Shown: positions 5,999 to 11,264 of the stretch, in pieces | Position numbering within the stretch: the first letter of the stretch is position 1 | Layout: every line of letters begins with the position of its first letter | Source: Candidatus Sulfopaludibacter sp. SbA3 | GTDB lineage: Bacteria; Acidobacteriota; Terriglobia; Bryobacterales; Bryobacteraceae | DNA length: 11,264 nucleotides | Reading direction: 5' to 3' | Assembly: GCA_945900935.1 (NCBI GenBank) | Contig: CAMDKT010000132.1 | Coordinates: forward strand, 1-11,264 | The notes under the pieces: generated by a model | Told to the model about the DNA's origin: nothing | Database searches by the model: none | What the model saw: the letters and a program-made list of their open reading frames with translations, nothing else | Made by a program: the position numbers and the translations under genes

Positions 5999-7576
5999 TC
6001 AGCGGCTACTCCCCAGCGCCGCTGCCAACCGCTCCAGATTCCGCGAAAACGTTGACGTCTGAATCACCTTCTGCCGCGGCGGCTGCTCCCCGTTAAACAG
6101 CTCGATCCGGTCATTCTCCTTAATCGCTGTCGCCTGCCCGTTAATCGTCAAAACCATATTCCGCGCCGCGAAAACCGATACCACTTTGTCCGCTTTCCCA
6201 ATCACGCCATTCTCCAGCCACGCCCCCCGCGCGTCCATCCCTGCAATGATCGATGCCGCGTCCCCTCGCCCCGCCCTCGCCTCGCCGGCCCACGGCGACA
6301 ACCCATGCAATCGATCCGGCCTCGCCGTCCGCGCGCTCCGCAATGCCTCATACTCCTTACGAATCCCCGGCAGCCGCTCCGCCCCCGTCACCACGGCATA
6401 ATGCGTGATCACGCTCGAACCGTCATAACTGACTTCATACCCGTCAATCCGCGCCGACCCCAGCCCCTTCGCCTGAATCTGCGTACCCTTGGTAATGTAC
6501 AACGGTCGGTTCGTCTTCAACTCCAAAAACCGCGCGATCCTCGTCCCCCCCGGAAACACCGATTTCTCCAAATACGCCAGCGCCGGCCCAATCGCGTCCA
6601 AGTATTTTTTCTCCCCCGTCTCCCGGTAAAGAACCATCAAAATCTGCATAATCCCCTGCGACTCTCCGCCCGTCACCGATGGCGGTTCAAACAGCCGCGC
6701 CCACGCCGGATGCATGTCCACGTCGTACTGCTGCGCCCACGCCGGCTGCGGCTCCGGCATCTGCGCCAACAAAATAAACGAGCCCCCGCGCTCCGCCGCC
6801 GCCTTGTACTTCGCCTCTCCATAAACCCTCGACGATTCCAAAAACAAATCGATCATGTCCGCAATCGAATTGTCGTTAAACGTGTAGTGGTGGTTGTAGG
6901 CCGCCCCCGGCCACTTCTTCGCCCAGCTCTCCGGATAGCTCGCCTTCTTAACGGGAAACTTCGATGCCTCCGGCGGCTCCGCAAACCGCTGCGGCCACGC
7001 CCCATTTGGATACTGCACCGCCATCAGCTTGTCCAACGCAAACAAAACCGCCCCATGAATCGCGGCATCCTGGAACGCCAACTCTTTATCCACACGCATC
7101 AGCAGCCGCGCCATCGCCTGCGTCACGTTATCGTCCAAAGTCGTCGGCGGCGTCTTCTTCGCATTCGAACCGCAATTCCCATCCGCCCGATAAGGAAACT
7201 GCGCCCGCTTCGCCGCGTCGAACTCGATGATGTAATCCCATCCGCCGCTGCACAACTGCCCCGCCACTCCAGCCCGCGCCGCCTTCGCCGCAGCGTCTAA
7301 ATAGTATCGGTCCCCCGTAGCCCACCAGGCTTCCAAAAAAGCCATCCCCGCCAGCGGCGTCCCCTCCCGCTGCGTCTCCACTTGCGTCGCGCCTTCCCCA
7401 TGTTCGGACCGCCCGTAGCTCAAGTCATCGGTGTAAGTGAAGTGGTACCCGCCCTGGAGCGATACCTTGTCAACATAGAAAGCCGCGGCCTTCTTCATCG
7501 CCGCCAACACTTCATCCCGCGTCTGTCCCATCAACGCCAGCGAACCGGCCAACACCATAATCACGAGTGCGCGCAT
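5999..7576 (-). CDS. Secreted pectate lyase, polysaccharide lyase family 10
   Basis: Cleaves polygalacturonate by beta-elimination outside the cytoplasm. The 525-residue product has a signal peptide (MRALVIMVLAGSLALMGQT). PL10 features seen in order are YPNGAWPQRF (189-198), HHYTFNDNSIADMID (229-243) with the conserved acidic residue, QQYDVDMHPAWARLFEPPS (282-300), GESQGIMQILMVLYRETGEK (304-323), and RIARFLELKTNRPLYI (346-361) with the Arg of the catalytic region. The C-terminal part (about 440-525) includes SIIAGMDARGAWLENG and a short beta-rich tail. The ATG at 7574-7576 is supported by the signal peptide placed directly after it. The upstream neighbour is the XRE antitoxin gene, 18 bases away, in the same direction. 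The first 43 codons and the upstream region are repeated at 8291-8443. Assignment to PL10 is by motif recognition. Confidence 0.88.
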   Translation of the reverse strand: MRALVIMVLAGSLALMGQTRDEVLAAMKKAAAFYVDKVSLQGGYHFTYTDDLSYGRSEHGEGATQVETQREGTPLAGMAFLEAWWATGDRYYLDAAAKAARAGVAGQLCSGGWDYIIEFDAAKRAQFPYRADGNCGSNAKKTPPTTLDDNVTQAMARLLMRVDKELAFQDAAIHGAVLFALDKLMAVQYPNGAWPQRFAEPPEASKFPVKKASYPESWAKKWPGAAYNHHYTFNDNSIADMIDLFLESSRVYGEAKYKAAAERGGSFILLAQMPEPQPAWAQQYDVDMHPAWARLFEPPSVTGGESQGIMQILMVLYRETGEKKYLDAIGPALAYLEKSVFPGGTRIARFLELKTNRPLYITKGTQIQAKGLGSARIDGYEVSYDGSSVITHYAVVTGAERLPGIRKEYEALRSARTARPDRLHGLSPWAGEARAGRGDAASIIAGMDARGAWLENGVIGKADKVVSVFAARNMVLTINGQATAIKENDRIELFNGEQPPRQKVIQTSTFSRNLERLAAALGSSR

Positions 7577-7622
7577 GTCCGGATTGTACAGCCTTCAATG
7601 ACTCGGTGCGCGGATTGCGCCA
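7447..7622. repeat. Direct repeat copy 1: 5' end of pectate lyase gene plus upstream region
   Basis: This 176-bp stretch covers the first 43 codons of the pectate lyase, its 5' leader, and the last 9 codons of the antitoxin. It aligns to 8291-8443 in the same orientation. Aligned bases differ at 7454, 7463, 7472 and 7526 inside the coding part, and at 7615 and 7617 near the outer end. A 23-bp block (7554-7576), including the start codon, is absent from the other copy. The leader block 7577-7614 is identical in both copies over 38 bases. Confidence 0.95.
7583..7588 (-). promoter_or_regulatory. Possible -10 element for the pectate lyase
   Basis: On the minus strand TACAAT lies 6 bases before the lyase start codon and matches the sigma-70 -10 consensus at five of six positions. 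No good -35 is seen at the usual distance. If used, it would give a leaderless or nearly leaderless message. It is conserved exactly in the second repeat copy, which carries no start codon. The evidence is weak. Confidence 0.2.
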
Positions 7623-7996
7623 AGCGCTCGCTGAACTCCCTCCGGATCGCGAGCGATTACGGTCAGATACGTGCGAGCCGTCTGGTCGGGTTCACAGCGC
7701 CTCTGCTCCCAATCCCGCAACGTGCCGAGCGGGATGTGAAATCGACTGGCAAATTCTTCCTGCGAAAGGCCCAAAGCTCGGCGAAGCGTCTTCGACCGCG
7801 GCACTCGCCGAGCAGACGCCCATTCCTCCTTCGTCATCGGACGGGCATCCGGATCGGACGCCGCCGCCGCCGACACTTCGGCTTCCGTCATCGGTCGCCT
7901 CGGAATTTCGGGGAAACATCGTTCGCTGCCATCTTCTAGGATTTGTACAACTTTGCCGTCAGACCGAATTCTCGCGATAGTAGTCGTTTTGCTCAT
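7595..7996 (-). CDS. XRE-family antitoxin partner of BrnT
   Basis: Predicted DNA-binding antitoxin that neutralises the toxin encoded just upstream and represses the operon. The product is 133 residues. The N-terminal part has a BrnA-like linker, MTEAEVSAAAASDPDARPM (about 36-54), while the C-terminal part (about 69-125) is an XRE/Cro-type helix-turn-helix, LRRALGLSQEEFASRFHI followed by PLGTLRDWEQRRCEPDQTAR, rather than the ribbon-helix-helix of classical BrnA. The ATG at 7994-7996 lies inside the toxin gene (38-bp overlap) and is preceded by AGGCGG six bases upstream, a good ribosome binding site. The last 9 codons lie inside the direct repeat, so the C-terminus is encoded by the shared flanking DNA. 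Base composition is more balanced than in the operon to the left. Confidence 0.88.
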   Translation of the reverse strand: MSKTTTIARIRSDGKVVQILEDGSERCFPEIPRRPMTEAEVSAAAASDPDARPMTKEEWASARRVPRSKTLRRALGLSQEEFASRFHIPLGTLRDWEQRRCEPDQTARTYLTVIARDPEGVQRALGAIRAPSH

Positions 7997-8246
7997 GTTT
8001 TTCCGCCTTTCGGGCCGAAATGATTCGAACTCGGCCGGAGCGCTCGGAGTAGGTCACGTGAATAATGATTCCCCGGCACATCGCCAAAATGTTCATTCGT
8101 TCTTCCCCGTAGTTTCGTCGATCATCAACGCGCTCAACGGCGAACGCATCTCGGAATGCCAAAACTGCTTCATTGAATGCAATCCCATGCTTAGCGAAAT
8201 TCGCCGCTGCCTTCTCGTCATCCCATTCAAACTGTTCGTCAATCAC
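7959..8246 (-). CDS. brnT: BrnT-type toxin (DUF497), RelE-like ribonuclease
   Basis: Type II toxin of the BrnT family, which has a RelE-like fold and inhibits translation by RNA cleavage. The 95-residue product shows the family signature from end to end: FEWDDEKAAANFAKHGIAF at the start, an AFRDAFAVE block, DDRRNYGEERMNI, the IIIHVTYSERSGRVRIISAR strand pair with conserved Arg and Ser, and the C-terminal ARKAEKHEQNDYY. The start is GTG at 8244-8246; there is no nearer alternative, and the distance to the conserved FEW is normal for the family. The 3' end overlaps the antitoxin gene by 38 bp, the usual toxin-first order for BrnT modules. All signature positions look intact, so it is probably active. 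Confidence 0.93.
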   Translation of the reverse strand: MIDEQFEWDDEKAAANFAKHGIAFNEAVLAFRDAFAVERVDDRRNYGEERMNILAMCRGIIIHVTYSERSGRVRIISARKAEKHEQNDYYRENSV

Positions 8247-8252
8247 AAAGGT

Positions 8253-8277
8253 ACTGCCTGCCCGTAGTCCTTGTCAA
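8253..8277 (-). promoter_or_regulatory. Candidate promoter for the toxin-antitoxin pair
   Basis: On the minus strand a perfect TTGACA (8272-8277) lies upstream of the toxin. Eighteen bases further on there is only a weak -10 (TACCTT), ending a base or so before the GTG start. The element sits in the short interval between repeat copy 2 and the toxin gene, where the operon promoter should be. The -35 match is clear, but the weak -10 and its closeness to the start codon make the assignment uncertain. Confidence 0.25.
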
Positions 8278-8443
8278 GAATAAACGGCTAACCCGCCATG
8301 GAGCGAAACCTTGTCCACATAGAAAGCCGCGGCCTTCTTCATCGCCGCCAACACTTCATCCCGCGTCTGCCCCATCAACGCCAGCGAACCGGCCAACGTC
8401 CGGATTGTACAGCCTTCAATGACTCGGTGCGCGGACTACGCCC
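8274..8443 (-). pseudogene. Pectate lyase 5' fragment without start codon
   Basis: Second copy of the beginning of the PL10 lyase, in the same orientation as the intact gene. In frame it reads TLAGSLALMGQTRDEVLAAM, then KKAAAFYVDKVSLHGG, after which homology ends at about 8291 and the frame stops at a TGA at 8274-8276. The 23 bases that would hold the ATG and the next codons are missing, so it cannot make the exported N-terminus. Relative to the intact gene it has three silent changes and one Gln-to-His change, all at third codon positions. It lies directly upstream of the toxin gene and probably marks one edge of the inserted cassette. Confidence 0.85.
8291..8443. repeat. Direct repeat copy 2, flanking the toxin-antitoxin module
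   Basis: This 153-bp segment is the counterpart of 7447-7622, shorter by the 23-bp deletion. The two copies enclose about 670 bp containing only the BrnT/XRE pair and its short upstream region. Beyond 8443 the sequence no longer matches what follows copy 1 (the antitoxin coding region). Confidence 0.95.
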
Positions 8444-8765
8444 AGAGCGGGTGCAGATCCGAATCGCGGCTCAGTAACTCTTCCGGAATCAGCGCAACCG
8501 TTTCCGAGCCTCTCGCCGTCAGGGAGTGGTTTCGGCCAGAATCCCCCAAATATAGTCATTTCTACGGGTTGGGCGTTATACGGTCAAGTGTCATGACTCG
8601 GATAGCTCTACCCTTTGCGACTGATCGTTATCTGTCCTGCGACTCGATGACAGATTGCGCTAGCCATTTGCTGCAACTGGCGCAGTTCATCGTGACTGAA
8701 GTGCACGTGGGGTGTCCCGAGACTGCTCTGACCGCCAGGCGAGCCGTGTCGTCTGATGCATCCGC
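8444..8765. other. Gene-free interval with weak coding traces
   Basis: No gene can be supported in these 322 bases. On the minus strand, one frame near 8440-8540 reads ETVALIPEELLSRDSDLHPLWA before a stop and another near 8608-8712 reads HVHFSHDELRQLQQMASAI before a stop at 8608. Both look protein-like but neither has a credible start, and they may be debris of old genes. No terminator hairpin with a T-run was seen after the lipoprotein gene, which ends at 8766. Confidence 0.4.
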
Positions 8766-9554
8766 TCAGAACCTCAAAACATCGCCAGGCAAGAGCGGGA
8801 GCCGTAAGGCATTCAGGTCGGCCGCGTCGAATGCCACCGGGACCATCCGGCCGCGAAATGTCCGCGAAAGGTACACTGGCCTCTTGCTGCCGATGACACC
8901 GGCGACAGTGCTCCCCCATAGCACCGCCATGAGTCTGCCATTCGCCACAATTTCGAATGTGAGCGACGCGGCGGCTCCTTCTGGGATTGCCGCGCAATGC
9001 GTGCCAGTTTTCACAGCATGGGCGCAGCCGTCTCCGCGAACCAGGCCCTCGTAATGCGTCGCGATCATCGACCGTGAGGCGCCGCTAATCAGAACGGCGT
9101 GTGCGGATCCTGCCTTTGTGTCCAGCACGACCTGAAAGAGCAATCGGTGATATCGAGCGGCGAGTTGAGATGCGGATATCGCAAAGGTGACCGGCGGCTG
9201 TGCAGTGGGTCTGGCCGGCAGCGGCGAATATTCGATTTGGCGAAGGGCGCCGGACGGCTCACACCGAAATCGAACCGACTCCAAGCCGATATAATCCTGG
9301 ATTCTGCGGCTTTCTACAGGCTCGAAATAAGCGCGATCAACCTTCAACGTCATGCCCTGTCCCAAGTCAACCCATCCACCATACGCATCGCTAAAGTTCG
9401 CAGTCGTGTCGGGAAAAGAGCGGGTCTGGCGGTCTGGCGACTCAAGCAGATAATGAGGAGCGGAAGGCAGCACTACGTACCGCGCCCGCCTTGCGTGGCA
9501 CCCTGCGACTATTACGAATGCCACTGAGACCGCGGCGTATTTTCGTTTCTTCAT
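8766..9554 (-). CDS. Lipoprotein of unknown function
   Basis: I do not recognise the family. The product is 262 residues with a clear lipoprotein signal: MKKRK, a hydrophobic run, and the lipobox IVAGC with Cys19, so it should be anchored to a membrane on the outside of the cytoplasm. I prefer the ATG at 9552-9554 over the GTG at 9561-9563 because GGTGAGG lies four bases before it, a good ribosome binding site that the GTG overlaps. The mature part is rich in beta-type stretches, such as FRGRMVPVAFDAADLNALRL near the end, and has four further cysteines (one near 85, three at about 160-185). It begins 12 bases after the permease stop and is probably cotranscribed with it, which suggests a link to the permease; the role itself is unknown. 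Confidence 0.85.
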   Translation of the reverse strand: MKKRKYAAVSVAFVIVAGCHARRARYVVLPSAPHYLLESPDRQTRSFPDTTANFSDAYGGWVDLGQGMTLKVDRAYFEPVESRRIQDYIGLESVRFRCEPSGALRQIEYSPLPARPTAQPPVTFAISASQLAARYHRLLFQVVLDTKAGSAHAVLISGASRSMIATHYEGLVRGDGCAHAVKTGTHCAAIPEGAAASLTFEIVANGRLMAVLWGSTVAGVIGSKRPVYLSRTFRGRMVPVAFDAADLNALRLPLLPGDVLRF

Positions 9555-9566
9555 GAACCTCACCGC

Positions 9567-11264
9567 CTAATCCAACCGCAGCGCAATCATCGGGTCGATC
9601 CGCGTTGCTCGCGCTGCTGGAAGCAAGCACGCCGCAGTGGCCGCCGCCGCCAAAACAATTGGCACTGTGAGGAATGTCACCATGTCCAGCGGCTCTACGC
9701 CGTAGACCAAGCTGGCCATCGACTTGGCGAGTCCAATTGCGCCCAACGAACCCGCTGCTATCCCGGCTAACGCCGGGGACAATCCACAACGAAGGACGGT
9801 ACCCGCGATTTGCCATCCGCTCGCGCCCAGTGCCCTGCGGATGCCGATCTCGTGCGTCCGCTGCGTCACGGAGTAGGCCACCACGCCGTAAATCCCAATC
9901 GCCGCCATCGCTATCGAAACTGACGCGAATCCGAGCATCAATAGCAAGTTCAGCCGCCTCGGAGCGATCGAATCGGACAGAGACGCTTCCAACGTCTCGA
10001 CGCCATGGATTGCCTGCATCGGCGCGATCTCCGCGAGGCGCTTCCGCGCGGACGAAGCCACCAAAGCCGGATCACCCTCCACGCGAACTGCGATAAAGAG
10101 CGTAGGCCGCCCGCCAATGTTTTGCGCATAGCCGCGAAAAAGCTCAGGCACAACATCCTGGTCCATGCGCGAGTACTTCAGATCCGCGGCTACTCCGACG
10201 ACGCGTACCGGCCGGCCTAGTTGCTTCATCGGTTGGCCGATCGGATCCCCGGTACCGAAGGCTCGTCGAGCCAGGGATTCGTTAATGACCGCCGCGTCTG
10301 CCGCGTCTCTGGCCTCAATCCACCGGCCGCGTACGAGCCGCATGCCGATCGCGGCGAAGTACTCCGGGGTGACCAAGCTCTCGTCGAACCGGTCTACGAT
10401 GTGCGGGACCGTGCTATTTGCGCTTTGCAGCAGATATGTCTGCCGTTCGGCGAGCCCAGCTTTCACTACGCCAGGGATCGACCGCAGCGAGGCCTCCACC
10501 TCGCCGATCATGGCGGCAGCTCGCGCTTTTTCTTTGTACTCCGCTCCGGCGAGCGACAATCGCATCACGAGCACCTGACGTGGCTCGAACCCTTGCACGG
10601 CCGCGTTCATCACCCCGTAGCTACGGATCATCAGGCCAGCGCCAACAGCAAGCACAACCGCGATGGCAAACTCCGCGCTGACCAGTCCCATCCGCACGCT
10701 CTTGCTACCCGGGCTCTCGGTTGCGCCGTGACTGCGCAACGCGCCGTGTGAACCAGCGTTCCCAAGACCAACAGCGGGCCAAAAGGAGAACAGCAGCGCG
10801 CTCAATAGAGTCAGGACCGTGGTGAAGAGCAGGACGCGGCCGTCCAATTCCGCTTCCGCGAGTCGAGGCAGAACCAAGGCACCCCACTGATGCATCGCCC
10901 AGAGGAGAAACCATGCCACAAGGACCCCGCCCGCACCGCCTGCTAGAGCCAGCAAGAGACCTTCGCTTAGATACTGGCGCATTAGCCGGCCCCGGCCAGC
11001 GCCGATCGCTATTCGAATCGATACTTCCCTTTTTCGCGCCAGTCCACGAGCCAATAGAAGTCCCGCGATGTTCGAGCACGCGATGAGCAGTACCAGCAGC
11101 CCGGCGATCTGCAACACGGTCAGAGCAGCGGCCGCACTGCTGGCCAGATTCTCTCGCAAGGGCTGGACTTTCATTAGGCTGACACCCGCAAACCAGCGAT
11201 CTGGGAATTCCTGTATCAGTGACGATTGCAGCGCCTTGACCTCGGTGAGCGCCATCTCCGCCGT
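9567..11264 (-). CDS. ADOP/MacB-like ABC transporter permease, C-terminal part (cut by window edge)
   Basis: Large inner-membrane permease of the MacB/FtsX type. The visible 565 residues contain, counting from the ATG at 11253-11255 and with a frame open to the edge: a first FtsX-like membrane domain with helices near 45-70, 98-120 and 140-160, including the LLIACSNIAGLLLARGLARKRE-type motif; a helix at about 190-212; a periplasmic MacB-type domain (about 220-425, with VINESLARRAFGTGDPIGQP); and a second FtsX domain (about 435-562) with YSVTQRTHEIGIRRALGAS and the family C-terminal DPMIALRLD. The duplicated arrangement is that of the acidobacterial duplicated orphan permeases, which usually lack a fused or adjacent ATPase. 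The ATG at 11255 is internal, because homologues have the N-terminal membrane region and periplasmic domain before it. Substrate is unknown; MacB relatives act in export or mechanotransmission. Confidence 0.93.
   Translation of the reverse strand, partial: TAEMALTEVKALQSSLIQEFPDRWFAGVSLMKVQPLRENLASSAAAALTVLQIAGLLVLLIACSNIAGLLLARGLARKREVSIRIAIGAGRGRLMRQYLSEGLLLALAGGAGGVLVAWFLLWAMHQWGALVLPRLAEAELDGRVLLFTTVLTLLSALLFSFWPAVGLGNAGSHGALRSHGATESPGSKSVRMGLVSAEFAIAVVLAVGAGLMIRSYGVMNAAVQGFEPRQVLVMRLSLAGAEYKEKARAAAMIGEVEASLRSIPGVVKAGLAERQTYLLQSANSTVPHIVDRFDESLVTPEYFAAIGMRLVRGRWIEARDAADAAVINESLARRAFGTGDPIGQPMKQLGRPVRVVGVAADLKYSRMDQDVVPELFRGYAQNIGGRPTLFIAVRVEGDPALVASSARKRLAEIAPMQAIHGVETLEASLSDSIAPRRLNLLLMLGFASVSIAMAAIGIYGVVAYSVTQRTHEIGIRRALGASGWQIAGTVLRCGLSPALAGIAAGSLGAIGLAKSMASLVYGVEPLDMVTFLTVPIVLAAAATAACLLPAARATRIDPMIALRLD

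Noticed and set aside
6305..7300. 331-codon open frame on the plus strand opposite the pectate lyase
   Set aside because: It is arginine- and proline-rich antisense shadow of the strongly supported lyase frame, with no recognisable motif.
7447..8443. Insertion sequence or integron cassette as the carrier of the toxin-antitoxin pair
   Set aside because: No transposase or integrase gene, no terminal inverted repeats and no recombination-site-like hairpin were seen; the flanks are gene fragments.
8419..9054. 211-codon plus-strand open frame across the gap and the lipoprotein
   Set aside because: More than a third of it is antisense to the lipoprotein, its composition is shadow-like and it has no ribosome binding site; the lipoprotein with its lipobox is the better call.
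1..11264. CRISPR arrays, tRNA or rRNA genes
   Set aside because: No regularly spaced short repeats and no cloverleaf or rRNA-like sequence were recognised in reading either strand.

Overview
The window looks like a chromosomal segment of an Acidobacteriota bacterium, most likely of the Solibacter/Bryobacter type. This is inferred from the high GC content, an orphan MacB/FtsX-type permease with the two-halved layout common in that phylum, a PL10 pectate lyase, and the general style of the proteins; no marker gene fixes the taxon. All convincing intact genes lie on the minus strand. The few plus-strand coding traces are remnants.

Positions 1-865 are a gene graveyard. At the left edge is the N-terminus of a transposase-like helix-turn-helix protein that runs out of the window. 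It is followed by a frameshifted, internally deleted C-terminal stub of the competence-type Mg-chelatase-like ATPase ComM/YifB (about 343-609) and a frameshifted small antitoxin-like protein (about 624-792).

Positions 866-5849 are a tight minus-strand operon, in transcription order yebC, ruvC, a small exported unknown, an exported TPR-like/TlpA thioredoxin, deoB and tpiA. Four junctions are 1 bp apart or overlap by 4 bp, so translational coupling is likely. It joins DNA repair (RuvC), a YebC/TACO1 family factor, an envelope redox protein and central carbon/nucleoside metabolism (phosphopentomutase and triose-phosphate isomerase). ruvA and ruvB are not next to ruvC here. Between yebC and the next gene a short plus-strand reading frame resembles the beginning of an inward-rectifier K+ channel and is then cut off.

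Positions 5999-8443 hold a secreted PL10 pectate lyase and, directly upstream of it, a BrnT-type toxin with an XRE-type antitoxin. The toxin-antitoxin pair is bracketed by two direct copies of the lyase gene's 5' end plus its upstream region (7447-7622 and 8291-8443). The outer copy lacks the start codon. All four substitutions inside the shared coding part fall on third codon positions, so the outer copy probably derives from a diverged but functional homologue rather than from a recent simple duplication. This is the most interesting structure in the window.

Positions 8444-8765 have no confident gene. Positions 8766-11264 hold a lipoprotein of unknown function and, upstream and probably cotranscribed, the C-terminal 565 residues of an ADOP/MacB-like permease that continues past the right edge. 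Base composition changes near 7.6 kb: the left operon and the lyase have a strongly G-rich coding strand, while the toxin-antitoxin and permease regions are more balanced.
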